Positions 1 to 9,041 are shown, counted from the first letter of the stretch. The stretch: 64,000 bases of DNA from Caballeronia cordobensis (GCF_001544575.2 NZ_FCNY02000024.1:43029-107028); one strand, 5' to 3'. Notes: generated from the sequence alone by a model not told the origin. Numbers and translations are program-made.

Positions 1-1
1 G

Positions 2-778
2 CTCGTCGCCGCCAGCCTGATCGGCGCGGCATTCACCGCCGCCGCCACCGCCGCCCACGCCGACGATCTGCTCGATCAGGTCAAGCAGCGCGGCACGCTG
101 CGCATCGGTCTCGAAGGCACCTTCCCGCCGTTCAACTCCAAGTCGCCGAGCGGCGAACTGGTCGGCTTCGATGTCGATATCGCCAAGGCCGTCGCCGCCA
201 AGCTCGGCGTGAAGCCGGAGTTCGTGACGACCGAATGGAGCGGCATCATCGCGGGCCTGCAGGCGGGCAAGTTCGACGTGATCGTGAATCAGGTCGGCAT
301 CACCGACGCGCGCAAGCAGACGCTCGATTTCTCGCCGGCATACACGTACTCGAACGCGCAACTGATCCAGCGCAAGGACGACACGCGCGAATTCAAGTCG
401 CTCGAAGAGCTGAAGGGCAAGAAGCTCGGCGTCGCGCTCGGCACGAACTACATGGACATGGCCAAGGCCGTGCCGGGCATCGACGTGAAAACGTATCCGG
501 GCGCGCCTGAATATCTGCGCGATCTGGCCGCCGGCCGTCTGGACGCGGCGCTCAACGACCGCCTGATGCTCGCGTATCTGACGAAGAACTCGAATCTGCC
601 GCTGCGTCCGGGCTCGAACGTCGGCGCGGGCAATCCGTCGGGTATTCCGTTCAAGAAGGGCAATCCGAAGTTCGCCAAGGCGATTGGCGACGCCATGACC
701 CAGCTCGAAGCCGATGGCACGTTCACGAAGATCTCGGACAAGTGGTTCGGCATCGACGTGACCAAGCCCGCGAAGTAA
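2..778 (+). CDS. Amino-acid (cystine-type) ABC transporter substrate-binding protein, 5' partial
   Basis: The gene enters from the left edge; 258 residues are visible and the start codon lies outside the window. The first visible residues are the hydrophobic, Ala-rich end of a signal peptide, ending near AAHADD, so the mature protein is periplasmic. The body is a family-3 solute-binding fold: RGTLRIGLEGTFPPFN near the mature N-terminus, GFDVDIAKAVA, and the hinge motif DVIVNQVGITDARK. It resembles E. coli TcyJ (FliY) along its length, including the final EKWFG-type segment (DKWFGIDVTK). It should bind cystine or a related polar amino acid and deliver it to the permease encoded 135 bases downstream. 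Substrate is inferred from family resemblance only. Confidence 0.9.
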   Translation, partial: LVAASLIGAAFTAAATAAHADDLLDQVKQRGTLRIGLEGTFPPFNSKSPSGELVGFDVDIAKAVAAKLGVKPEFVTTEWSGIIAGLQAGKFDVIVNQVGITDARKQTLDFSPAYTYSNAQLIQRKDDTREFKSLEELKGKKLGVALGTNYMDMAKAVPGIDVKTYPGAPEYLRDLAAGRLDAALNDRLMLAYLTKNSNLPLRPGSNVGAGNPSGIPFKKGNPKFAKAIGDAMTQLEADGTFTKISDKWFGIDVTKPAK

Positions 779-913
779 TTCGCTTCGTTTCCGGCGTCGC
801 GAGGGCGGCATCGTCACGGTGCCGCCCTTCTCTTTTGCCGGCTCGGTCTAATATGTGCCGATTTGTTTCGCTCTGTCTCGTTTCGGCACCGTTTCAGTCA
901 ACGCGTCTCATCC

Positions 914-1573
914 ATGTCCACGACATCCCTGCTCGTTCAATCGGCCCCCGTGCTGGCGCAAGGCGCGCTTCTGACGATCAAGTTCGCGCTCTACTCGATG
1001 TTCTTCGGCCTCATCGCGGCCGTCGTGCTGGCGTTGATGGGCATCAGCCAGAACCGCGCGCTCGTCGCGATCGGGCGCTGCTACGTGAGCGTGATGCGCG
1101 GCACGCCGCTGCTCGTGCAGATTTTCGTCATCTATTACGGCTTGCCGAGCATCGGGATTTCGCTGGAGCCGACGCCCGCGGGCGTGATCGCGCTGTCGGC
1201 CAACGTCGCGGCGTATCTTTCCGAGAGCATGCGCGGCGCGATTCTCGGCATTCACGCCGGGCAATGGCTCGCGGCTTACAGCCTGGGACTCTCGCGCGTG
1301 CAGACGCTGCGTTACGTGATCGGGCCGCAGGCGCTGCGCATCGCGGTGCCGAGCTTGTCGAACAGTCTCATCAGTCTGATCAAGGACACGTCGCTCGTCT
1401 CGGTGATCACCGTCACCGAGCTTTTGCGCAGCGCGCAGGAAGTGATCGCGGCAACCTATCAGCCGTTGCCGCTCTATCTCGCGGCGGCGTTCGTGTACTG
1501 GATTCTGTGCAGCGTGCTTGAATTCGTGCAGCGAATCTTCGAAAAGCGTCTCGCACTGCCCGGACGGCACTGA
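914..1573 (+). CDS. Polar amino-acid ABC transporter permease
   Basis: 219 residues, a typical size for the HisM/TcyL permease family. Several hydrophobic segments are visible (residues about 15-40, 55-80, 85-105, 180-205). The EAA loop that contacts the ATPase is seen as GQWLAAYSLGLSRVQTLRY, followed by GPQALRIAVPSLSNS. GTPLLVQIFVIYYGLP is characteristic of this family. An upstream in-frame codon at 863 exists, but ATG 914 places the start where family members begin. It pairs with the substrate-binding protein upstream. No ATP-binding subunit follows: the next gene is on the other strand, so the ATPase must be encoded elsewhere or before the window. Confidence 0.92.
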   Translation: MSTTSLLVQSAPVLAQGALLTIKFALYSMFFGLIAAVVLALMGISQNRALVAIGRCYVSVMRGTPLLVQIFVIYYGLPSIGISLEPTPAGVIALSANVAAYLSESMRGAILGIHAGQWLAAYSLGLSRVQTLRYVIGPQALRIAVPSLSNSLISLIKDTSLVSVITVTELLRSAQEVIAATYQPLPLYLAAAFVYWILCSVLEFVQRIFEKRLALPGRH

Positions 1574-1585
1574 GGCGTTTTAGCT

Positions 1586-2590
1586 TCAGTCCGCTTCGAA
1601 CGGAAAGCGCAGCTTCAGATCGCGCCGCGCGGCGTCGATGATCGCGATCATGCGCATCGACGTGGCGTGCGGCATCACTGGGCTTTCGGTTTCTCCGGCG
1701 CGCAGCAGCTCGCAGAAATGCGCGGTTTCGTAGTTGAGGCCGCCGCCCGCGAACGGCTCGTCGAGCTCGATTTTCCGGCCATCCGTATAAGCGATGGTCG
1801 CGCGCGCCGGGTTCCACCAGTTCTCGTGAATCGTCACCGTGCCGAGCGTGCCGCCGATCAGCGCATCGCCGCGGCCTTGCAGATCGAGTCCGCAGAACAA
1901 TTGCGCGATGCCGCGTTCGTGGCGCACGTTGAGGCTCGCGAACACGTCGACGCCCGTCGCGCCGAGGCGGCCGATAGTTTGCACGTCGAGCGCCTCGCCG
2001 AGCCAGTCCACCGCGAGAAACGCCTCATAAATGCCGATATCGAGCAACGCGCCGCCGCCCGCTTCCAGCGAGAACGACGGATGATCGAGCGGCACGTTCG
2101 CCATCGAGCAGCCCGCGCGCACGAGGCCGATGTCGCCGATCGGATCGTCTTGCAGATGCGCGCGCAAACGGCGGTACAGCGGGTAGAACGGCGGCTTCAT
2201 CGCTTCCATGAACAGCACGTTCGCCGCGCGCGCCGCGTCGATCATCTCCTGCAGCGCGCGCGCATTCACGGCGGCGGGTTTTTCGCAGAGCACGGGCTTG
2301 CCGGCCGCGAAGGCGCGCAACGCGTAGTGCGGATGGCTGTCCTGCAAGGTGGCGATGTAGAGCGCGTCGATGTCGCCGAGCATCGCGTCGAAGTCGCTGT
2401 AGGCGCGTGCGTCGAACGCACCGGCGAGCGCTTGCGCCGTTGCCTCGCGGCGGGAGCAGACGCCCGCGAGCCGCGCGCCTTCCACGTGCCTGAGGCTATC
2501 GGCGAAGCGCCGTGCGATGCGTCCCGCGCCGACGATGCCCCAGCGTATCGTTGTTCCCTCGATGTTTGCTTCGATGTTCGAATCGGTCAA
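1586..2590 (-). CDS. Gfo/Idh/MocA family NAD(P)-dependent oxidoreductase
   Basis: 334 residues when started at TTG 2590, which has GGAGG at 2596-2600. The longer open frame to 2710 would add 40 unconserved residues. The Rossmann motif is IRWGIVGAGRIARRFADSL at about residues 12-30. LCEKPAAVNARA is the conserved EKP motif carrying the family's lysine, and GGALLDIGIYE is the typical GGG..D.G.Y motif of the C-terminal domain. The family oxidises or reduces sugars, inositols or dihydrodiols; the substrate cannot be told here. It is transcribed convergently with the ABC permease (12 bases between stops). A terminator after the GntR gene separates it from that gene, so the two are probably not cotranscribed. 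Confidence 0.88.
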   Translation of the reverse strand: MTDSNIEANIEGTTIRWGIVGAGRIARRFADSLRHVEGARLAGVCSRREATAQALAGAFDARAYSDFDAMLGDIDALYIATLQDSHPHYALRAFAAGKPVLCEKPAAVNARALQEMIDAARAANVLFMEAMKPPFYPLYRRLRAHLQDDPIGDIGLVRAGCSMANVPLDHPSFSLEAGGGALLDIGIYEAFLAVDWLGEALDVQTIGRLGATGVDVFASLNVRHERGIAQLFCGLDLQGRGDALIGGTLGTVTIHENWWNPARATIAYTDGRKIELDEPFAGGGLNYETAHFCELLRAGETESPVMPHATSMRMIAIIDAARRDLKLRFPFEAD

Positions 2591-2682
2591 TCCTGCCTCC
2601 GTGCGGCATGTTCGTCGTCGGGCGATTGTGCCTGAACGCGACGCATCGCGAATCCGCGCGCGGACGACAAAATGCAGACGAC

Positions 2683-2707
2683 AAAAAGCCGGGACCCCTC
2701 CCGGCTT
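2683..2707 (-). terminator. Rho-independent terminator of the GntR gene
   Basis: A perfect 9-base stem (AAGCCGGGA with TCCCGGCTT) closes a CCCC loop. On the minus strand it is followed by five T residues. It lies 46 bases after the stop of the GntR regulator and upstream of the oxidoreductase. Confidence 0.8.
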
Positions 2708-2753
2708 CATGCACGAAGCTGAATCGATGCAAAACGTCCGATGGTTACGCGCC

Positions 2754-3506
2754 TTATACGCCCGCGGACGCGTTCACATTCGGCGCGGCGGGCTGACTGC
2801 TCACGCGCTCCAGCGAAAACGCGCGGCCCACTTCCTCCGCGGCGAGATCGACGAGCGCGCGCGTCGCGGTTTCGGCGGCGGCGGAATCCTTCGCCTCGAT
2901 CGCCTCGACGACGCTCTTCTGCGCCGCAAGGGTCGCCTCACGCACCGACTCGATCCCGTCGACGATCGGGTTCACCGTCACGAGCGCGCCGCGCACGATC
3001 GCCGTCATCTGGCGGAAGAACTGGTTGCCGCTCGCCGCGACGATGCGCGTGTGCAGCACTTCGTCGGCCGCCTGATACTCGGGTTCGCCCACCTGCAGAC
3101 GCGAGAGCGTATCGAACGCATCGCGAATGCCGGCGATTTCGTCGGGCGTCGCACGCGCCGCCGCGAGCGCAGCCGCGCGCGGCTCGATCAGCATGCGGAA
3201 TTCGATTACATCACGCAGAAACGTCTGATCCGGTTTCGCGCGAAAACGCCAGCTCACCACGTCTTCGTCGATGAGACGCCAGTCGCTCATCGGACGAATG
3301 CGGGTGCCTGTTTTCGGCCGCACGTCCAGCATGTGCCGCGCGAGCAACATCGACAACGCCTCGCGCATGACGGTGCGGCTCACGTCGAACTCCTTCGAGA
3401 GGATGTCCTGCGGTGGCAGTATCGCGCCATATTTTTGCTCGACGATGCCGGAGACGAGTCCGTCCATGACCTTCGCCACCAGCGATCGCTCTTTGTTTTC
3501 ATCCAT
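2754..3506 (-). CDS. GntR-family (FadR subfamily) transcriptional regulator
   Basis: 250 residues from ATG 3506, which is preceded by GGGGAGAAG; the open frame extends upstream without conserved sequence. The N-terminal winged helix (about residues 8-75) contains GAILPPQDILSKEFDVSRT and REALSMLLARHMLDVRPKTG, the GntR signature. The C-terminal FCD domain (about 95-225) is all-helical, with FRMLIEPRAAALAA and LHTRIVAASGN, the latter holding a histidine of the metal/ligand site. FCD regulators usually repress genes for sugar-acid or organic-acid use. No obvious catabolic partner is adjacent except the Gfo/Idh/MocA gene, so its target is unknown. It ends at a clear terminator. Confidence 0.9.
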   Translation of the reverse strand: MDENKERSLVAKVMDGLVSGIVEQKYGAILPPQDILSKEFDVSRTVMREALSMLLARHMLDVRPKTGTRIRPMSDWRLIDEDVVSWRFRAKPDQTFLRDVIEFRMLIEPRAAALAAARATPDEIAGIRDAFDTLSRLQVGEPEYQAADEVLHTRIVAASGNQFFRQMTAIVRGALVTVNPIVDGIESVREATLAAQKSVVEAIEAKDSAAAETATRALVDLAAEEVGRAFSLERVSSQPAAPNVNASAGV

Positions 3507-3987
3507 CTCGCTTCTCCCCTTCCGCCTGTTCCGTAGCCGTGTGTATGAGCGCATCGCTTTCGCTTCCCCGGGCTGCGAAAGGCACGACGGGTTCCCGACA
3601 GGTCCATTCGTCGTGCTTGATACGTTGCGTCTTCGTTGCTTCGAATGCCAGTGAGGAATTTCCTGACAGGGTATTCCCTCTGACCTCGATATCGCAGTTT
3701 GGTTTTTTCTCTTCTTGGCGCTGCACGTGCATCTGCTGCGCCCGCGCCGCGCGCGCGCAGGCATTCATCAGGGAAACTGAAGAATGGCAGCGTCGCGGCG
3801 CGGCGAGGGCTTCGATTGCGGCCCAACTTCTCCTCGGACCGATCATGCACTCATTTGAGCAAGCATCCAGTAGGCTTTCTGTGCGAACGCGAACGCAAGC
3901 CCGCTGGCATGAGCCTTTTGTATGATCGGACGGATTGGACGAAAGTACCGTGGCGCAACGCAGCGCAGCCATTTGTCAGCGCTATGC
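3507..3987 (-). other. 481-base intergenic region upstream of the GntR gene
   Basis: No credible gene is seen on either strand; the open frames here have no recognisable domain or ribosome site. The region must hold the GntR promoter. It contains a near-perfect palindrome at 3651-3667, described separately. Confidence 0.55.
3651..3667. promoter_or_regulatory. Candidate operator palindrome upstream of the GntR gene
   Basis: GTGAGGAATTTCCTGAC is a 17-base palindrome with one mismatched pair and one central base. It lies 145 bases before the GntR start, in an otherwise featureless region. Autoregulation by the GntR protein is an inference from position only. Confidence 0.35.
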
Positions 3988-5139
3988 TTAAATCGCGCCA
4001 TCTTGCGTGCGCGCGCGTCGCGCATCGAGTGTGGCCTGACGCAGTCGCATCGAATCGCGCTCAGCAAGCGTCTGCTGATAGATCGCCATGTACTCGGCGC
4101 TCACACGCTCGACCGAAAGCGGCTGCAGATTTTGCCGCGCGCGCGCCGCGAACTGGGCGCGCGCCGGCCGGTCGAGCAGCAGCCAGTGCAGCTTCTCCGC
4201 CGCCTGCATGATGTCGCCTGGGGGCACGAGCACGCCCGCCGCGCCGTCATCGAGCATTTCGGGAATGCCGCCCACGCGGGTCGCGACAATCGCGCAGCCT
4301 GCCTCGCGCGCCTCGGCGATCACGAGTGGACTCGGGTCCTGATGCGAAAGCAGCGCGAACACGTCGGCGTTCGCGAAGTACGGCCGCGCATCGGGGACAA
4401 AGCCGGTGAAATGCGTGACGGCCGCGATGCCGAGCCGCTCCGCGAGCGCTTCCAGCGAGCCGCGATCGGGGCCTTCGCCGACGAGATATAAATGCGGCTC
4501 CGGCAGAAAGTCGCGCTCGTTCGCGGCCTGCTCGCGCACCAGCGTGAACGCGCTCAGCAGATCCGCAATGCCCTTCCTGCGATACATGCCCGCAACGCAG
4601 ACGATATTCGGATGCCGCAGGCGCACGGGCTTCGCAGCCGGGCGGCACACGAGGCGCGGCGCGTTCACGGCCCCGTTGAGCACGACGGCCAGACGCTCCG
4701 GCCCGATACCCCGCGCTTCCAGATCCATCGCCACCGCGCGGCTCACGGCCACCATGCGATCGCCGGCGCGCACGAGCGAGGCGCTTTTCTGCAGCTCGTG
4801 ATGCACGGTCGTGACGAGCGCGAAGCGCCGCCGCATGCTGCCGAAACGCGAGATGAGCGCGCCCGTCATCATGTGCGCGTGCACGATATCGGGATCGAAT
4901 CGATCGATGAGACGATTGAAGCCCGCGATCATCGACGGCACGCGCCACGGCTGCCGCGACTGCTGCAGCGGAATGTGCGTGATGCCGTGACGCCGCAGGA
5001 GCGGCTCGAAGCTGCCGCCCGACGATGCGACCAGCACGTCCTGACCCATGCGCGCCTGGGCGCACGCGAGATCGACCATCATGTTGACGGTACCGTTGCC
5101 GATCATCTGCGCGTGATTGGCGAGATGGACTATTCGCAT
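3988..5139 (-). CDS. Glycosyltransferase family 4
   Basis: 383 residues, the usual length for a GT-B-fold GT4 enzyme. The N-terminal acceptor domain begins MRIVHLANHAQMIGNG and has the typical DIVHAHMMTGAL motif near residue 85. The C-terminal donor domain carries VCVAGMYRRKGIADLL and LVGEGPDRGSLEALA. The nucleotide-sugar site motif of the EX7E type is seen in AEAREAGCAIVATRVGG followed by IPEML. Such enzymes add a sugar to lipopolysaccharide or exopolysaccharide acceptors at the inner face of the membrane. It is isolated, with no other cell-envelope gene touching it; the polyprenyl-phosphate sugar transferase at 9042 is the nearest candidate partner. Confidence 0.9.
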   Translation of the reverse strand: MRIVHLANHAQMIGNGTVNMMVDLACAQARMGQDVLVASSGGSFEPLLRRHGITHIPLQQSRQPWRVPSMIAGFNRLIDRFDPDIVHAHMMTGALISRFGSMRRRFALVTTVHHELQKSASLVRAGDRMVAVSRAVAMDLEARGIGPERLAVVLNGAVNAPRLVCRPAAKPVRLRHPNIVCVAGMYRRKGIADLLSAFTLVREQAANERDFLPEPHLYLVGEGPDRGSLEALAERLGIAAVTHFTGFVPDARPYFANADVFALLSHQDPSPLVIAEAREAGCAIVATRVGGIPEMLDDGAAGVLVPPGDIMQAAEKLHWLLLDRPARAQFAARARQNLQPLSVERVSAEYMAIYQQTLAERDSMRLRQATLDARRARTQDGAI

Positions 5140-5338
5140 GAGAAGAGCTGTATATGCGCGCGCCGGCCCATGCCGGCGGCATCGTTCTTATTGTTTCGAG
5201 GACGCGCTTCGAAGCGGCTCGCGCCGCCTTGTTCGTTGTTCTTGCCTCGATGCCCGACGGTCCACGCCTTGGATACTGCTGCTGCGATGTGCCTGCCACT
5301 CCGTGCGATGCGGATTGCGCGAGTTGCGCGGGTTGCGC

Positions 5339-5875
5339 CTAGAGCAACTCGTAGGTGTTCTTCGCGTAGTCTTCGGCGGCGAGTCGCTGCTTGCTCGCGC
5401 CGAAGGCTTCGCGCGGCTGACGGCTCTTTCTCGTCAGACCGATGTACGGCATGCCGTGCTCGAGAAACGGCCCTTCCGTCTTGCGAAAGCCGAATGCTTC
5501 ATAAAACGCGCGCAGGCTTACCGGCGCGCTCAGGCGCACGCTGCGGCCAGGCCAGCGCTCGGCGGCCACCGCGAGCACGCGCTCGATCAAAGCGTGCGCC
5601 GTGCCGTCGCCGCGGCGCAGCGGACTCGTCAGGATTTTGTCCACCACGACTTCCGGATCGTCCGCATCGCCTGCGTGAATACGCGCGTAGGCGAGCACGG
5701 GCATCGAACGGCTCATGTCTTCGGCTGCGAAAACATGAATGCCTGTTTCGTCGCGGCCATCCGCATCGAGATGGACATGCGACTGTTCGACGACGAACAC
5801 CGCACTGCGCGCGCGCAAAATCAAATAAAGCTCACGCGCAGTGAGTTGTTCGAAATCCAGGGTTTTCCAGTTCAT
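5339..5875 (-). CDS. elaA: ElaA-type GNAT N-acetyltransferase
   Basis: 178 residues. It matches the E. coli ElaA pattern: LYLILRARSAVFVVEQ near the start, then LAYARIHAG, VVVDKILTSPLRRGDGTAHAL (acetyl-CoA binding loop region), and FYEAFGFRKTEGPFLEHGMPYIGL. ElaA is about 150 residues; the extra 25 C-terminal residues here are charged and have no recognised role. The biochemical substrate of ElaA is not established. The gene stands alone, divergent from the DUF1839 gene. Confidence 0.88.
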   Translation of the reverse strand: MNWKTLDFEQLTARELYLILRARSAVFVVEQSHVHLDADGRDETGIHVFAAEDMSRSMPVLAYARIHAGDADDPEVVVDKILTSPLRRGDGTAHALIERVLAVAAERWPGRSVRLSAPVSLRAFYEAFGFRKTEGPFLEHGMPYIGLTRKSRQPREAFGASKQRLAAEDYAKNTYELL

Positions 5876-6251
5876 TGATTATCTCCATGCATGACCGGTA
5901 ATAACCGGCGTTGCGACGATTGAACGTTACGTTCCGACCGCCCTTGATTCAGTGCGCCATCGCACCGACCCAGGACGCGTGCGCCTTTCAAATAAGATCG
6001 ACCACACGCAAAAAGGCGTCACGGGGAAAAAGACGCCTGCCCGACCATTCGAACGATCACGCGACAGCCCGCCATGCGGACCGCCGCGCGCGCTCGCTTT
6101 GCGTCGATAGCGCTCGCGTAATACGGCACCTTCATGGGAAAATCACAATGCATACCGCCATCGGACGCGACAGAGACGCACAACTAAAAATTCATTCGCT
6201 CTCGTGCGCATGCGGTATCGGATACCGGTATTTCCGGCCCGAGGTCACGGC
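5876..6251. other. 376-base divergent intergenic region with a stem-loop
   Basis: The region lies between elaA (minus) and the DUF1839 gene (plus) and must hold both promoters. AGGCGTC at 6014-6020 pairs perfectly with GACGCCT at 6032-6038 across an A-rich 11-base loop. No coding region or known riboswitch is recognised. Confidence 0.5.
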
Positions 6252-7298
6252 ATGAGCGCGTTCCATACGAGCGGTGTGACGAATTCAGGCGCGAGTCGTT
6301 CCCGCGTCGTGTCGCTCGATCCTCTTCGCATGCGCGCGCGGCGTCATCATGCGCACGCGCTGCATCGCGGCGAACGCATCTGGCGCGAGGGCTTCGCGCC
6401 CATCGATCTTTGGATAGAACTCCTGCACGGCAATGGCCTCGAACCGCGCGCGGCCCTCGCATTCACCGTCGCGCAGGACTTCGAAGCCGATCAGTTCACG
6501 CTCGGCAAGCTGCCGTACGAAGATATCGAAAAGCTCTATGGCCTGCAGGTGCAGGAGCTTGCCGTTTTCGATTCGCTCGAAGAGCGCGCGCTCGTGCAGA
6601 CGCGCCGGGCCAACACGGTGCTCGTCGAAGTGGACGCGTTCTTTCTGCCCGACATGCGCGCCGTGTCGTACCACCGCGAGCATGCGAAGACCACCATCGG
6701 CATCGATGTGATCGATCCGGATGCGCGGCGTCTCGGCTACTTTCATCACACGGGATATCACCTGCTCGACGGCGACGACTACGACGGCGTTCTGCGCCCC
6801 GAGCCGTCGCACGATGCGCACGGCAAGCACGCGTCCGCGCTCTTTCCTCACGTGGAATTCGTGAAGCGCGTGAAGGATTCGCTTGCCGGCACGCCGCTCG
6901 CCGAAACCTCGGCGGACCTCTTGTGCATGCACCTTTTGCGGCGCCCGCTGCACAACCCCATTTCGCGCTGGCGTGCGGCTTTTCCCGAGCACGTCGAAGC
7001 GATGATCGCGCGCGGCGAAAACTATGCGCACCTGTATGCATTCAACGTGATGCGGCAGCTCGGCGCGAACTTCGAACTGCTTGCGCATTATCTGCACTGG
7101 ATGCGCGAGCAAGGCTTCGACATTCCGGTTCAGACGCATGCGGCCGCGCGCAAGATCGCGAGCGAAACCATGGTCATGCAGTGCCGCCTTGCTCGCGCCA
7201 TTTCGCGCGGACGGCGCGAGCATTGCGAGGCGTCGTTCGACGTGATCGAAGACGCTTATGAACGCGTGATTCCTTCTCTCGCGAATATCGTTTGCTGA
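6252..7298 (+). CDS. DUF1839 family protein
   Basis: 348 residues from ATG 6252, preceded by GAGG at 6241-6244; an upstream in-frame codon at 6204 lacks a ribosome site. The protein matches DUF1839: an early RGERIWREGFAPIDLWIELLHG-like region, FEADQFTLGKLPYEDI, VEVDAFFLPDM, GYFHHTGYHLL and ETMVMQCRLARA. Homologues in Bradyrhizobium and Burkholderia are usually encoded beside amino acid:[carrier protein] ligases, a small carrier protein and an acyl-CoA dehydrogenase-like protein. None of those partners is adjacent here. Biochemical function is unknown. A clear terminator follows, so it is probably a single-gene transcript. Confidence 0.82.
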   Translation: MSAFHTSGVTNSGASRSRVVSLDPLRMRARRHHAHALHRGERIWREGFAPIDLWIELLHGNGLEPRAALAFTVAQDFEADQFTLGKLPYEDIEKLYGLQVQELAVFDSLEERALVQTRRANTVLVEVDAFFLPDMRAVSYHREHAKTTIGIDVIDPDARRLGYFHHTGYHLLDGDDYDGVLRPEPSHDAHGKHASALFPHVEFVKRVKDSLAGTPLAETSADLLCMHLLRRPLHNPISRWRAAFPEHVEAMIARGENYAHLYAFNVMRQLGANFELLAHYLHWMREQGFDIPVQTHAAARKIASETMVMQCRLARAISRGRREHCEASFDVIEDAYERVIPSLANIVC

Positions 7299-7344
7299 GT
7301 GCGTTCGCGATTCAGCAAACGCTTGCTGCAAAACCACATTCGAG

Positions 7345-7365
7345 CCCTTGTTTCAAGGGGTTTTT
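7345..7365 (+). terminator. Rho-independent terminator of the DUF1839 gene
   Basis: CCCTTG and CAAGGG pair perfectly around a TTT loop and are followed by G and five T residues. The hairpin begins 47 bases after the DUF1839 stop codon. Confidence 0.8.
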
Positions 7366-8282
7366 CATTCGCTTACTCGCGCACCGGGCATAAGACTTCA
7401 TGACCTCGTGATGTCTTTTCCGCAATTCGAGCGCAATCCATTTCGCGCGAAATAATCGGTTCCGCATGAGATTGTCCGCGATGAAACATTTCGCGACGTC
7501 TTTCGTCGGCATGAAGACGTCCTCCGCAACACCCTTCCGATGATATGCGGGCAAACGTTTCGCTGACGAATGCGGTTTGCTGCGTGCCGCGCCCGCGTGC
7601 GGGGCTCTGCGGGCTGCGCCACGCTCTCTGAGCCGCCACCGGTGCACGAATGCGCGTGGCGCGGCGCACGCATTTTTCAGAACGTGCAACGAGCGCAACG
7701 TTTCCGCTTCACGCCGAGTCTTGCCGGAAGCTTTTGGCGCTTCCCGCAAACGCACGCCCAGTAAGGCTTCGCGGGGAATCAAGAGAGAGGGAAATTAACG
7801 CGCGTTCGATAACCCACCGAGCGCATGAAACACAGATGAATCATTTTTCAATGTCCCTACGAAAGAAGGTGCCCTTTCGTCGGGGCGTCGGCGTGTGAGG
7901 CCTGTCGCACGGTGGAGAGATTCATCCGAATCGCCATTCGGGAGGATTGCACTGAGGAAACTCATCGGTGCACGCGCCCATTCCTAAGACCACCCATGTT
8001 CAATACTGAAACAAAAACGCTGCGCTGCGCTGCACCACGGAAAACTCATCCGCTATGAGGCCCCGCCAGCATTGCGATTGGGCTCGTTGGCACGGTCCTC
8101 GCTAATAGAGACTCGCAACCCGGACCGACGCGAATAAAAAAAATTGATTCACGCGCCGACGGGGTCGCTACGGGGCTGGTATGACGTTTCATCGATTGAG
8201 TCGCACGCGACATATTTCGGAAAGATCACACCAGTAAATAAAAAGTGAAGCGCAACGCGCGAAGTTTCGAGAGAGAACAATC
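7366..8282. other. 917-base gene-free region before the Crp/Fnr gene
   Basis: This is the longest stretch without a convincing gene. The open frames here (for example 7312-7782 minus) have Arg/Ala-rich, non-conserved translations without good start context. The composition is less GC-rich than the flanks in several places, for example around 7400-7510 and 8120-8250. No RNA family is recognised by eye. It probably includes the Crp/Fnr promoter with a long leader, and possibly an unrecognised small RNA. Confidence 0.5.
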
Positions 8283-9029
8283 ATGCTGACCCTCCAGTCC
8301 GACCTGCACGGCAATCATCTGCTCGGCGCACTTCCGGCGCACGAATGGCAAGCGCTCACGCCGCACCTCGAACTCGTGCAACTGCGCACCGAACAGTTGC
8401 TGTGCGATTCGGGCCAACGCATTCATCACGTCTACTTCCCGACGACGGCGATCATCTCGCTGCTGCACACGATGGAAGACGGCGGCTCGGTCGAAATCGC
8501 GGCGGTGGGCCGCGAAGGCATGACGGGCGTGCCGGTGCTGACCGGCGGCGAAACCATGCCGACGCGCGTGCAGGTGCAATGCCCCGGCTTCGCGTATCGC
8601 ATGAGCGCGCAGGCCCTGCGCGAGCAGTTCGGCCGCTCGGACTTCCTGCGCCGCCTGATGCTCCTCTATATGCAGGCGCTGCTCACGCAGGTCGCGCAGA
8701 CGGCCGCATGCAACCGGCATCATTCGCTGAACAAGCAACTTTGCCGCTGGCTGCTGATCGAAATCGACCGCACCGCGTCGAACGAACTGCAAGTCACGCA
8801 GCAACTCATTGCCGACATGCTCGGCGTGCGCCGCGAAGGCGTGACCGAAGCGGCCGGCAAACTTCATGACGCGGGTCTCATCCATCATAGCCGCGGCTGC
8901 ATCAAGGTCGTGGATCGCGAAGGCCTCGAAGCCCGCGCGTGCGAGTGCTACGGCCTCGTCAAGCGCGAATTCGACCGGCTGCTCCCGCGTCTTCGTGCAA
9001 CCGAGGCGGCATCGGCCTCGAGCGTTTAA
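8283..9029 (+). CDS. Crp/Fnr family transcriptional regulator
   Basis: 248 residues. The N-terminal cyclic-nucleotide-binding-like domain spans about residues 10-140, with HHVYFPTTAIISLLHTMEDG and VEIAAVGREGMTGVPVL. The C-terminal helix-turn-helix (about 170-220) is LQVTQQLIADMLGVRREGV followed by LIHHSRGCIKVVD. No Fnr-type N-terminal cysteine cluster is present, so it does not sense oxygen through Fe-S. It is the first gene of a pair with the sugar-phosphate transferase 12 bases downstream, suggesting that it controls envelope polysaccharide synthesis or is cotranscribed with it. Confidence 0.9.
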   Translation: MLTLQSDLHGNHLLGALPAHEWQALTPHLELVQLRTEQLLCDSGQRIHHVYFPTTAIISLLHTMEDGGSVEIAAVGREGMTGVPVLTGGETMPTRVQVQCPGFAYRMSAQALREQFGRSDFLRRLMLLYMQALLTQVAQTAACNRHHSLNKQLCRWLLIEIDRTASNELQVTQQLIADMLGVRREGVTEAAGKLHDAGLIHHSRGCIKVVDREGLEARACECYGLVKREFDRLLPRLRATEAASASSV

Positions 9030-9041
9030 CGGTCTGGATTA

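Noticed and set aside
7312..7782. 156-codon minus-strand frame in the gene-free region
   Set aside because: It crosses the DUF1839 terminator, its product is basic and low in hydrophobic pattern, and its start has no good ribosome site.
8019..8033. GCTGC triplicated microsatellite
   Set aside because: Only three short units in non-coding sequence; too small to support a claim.
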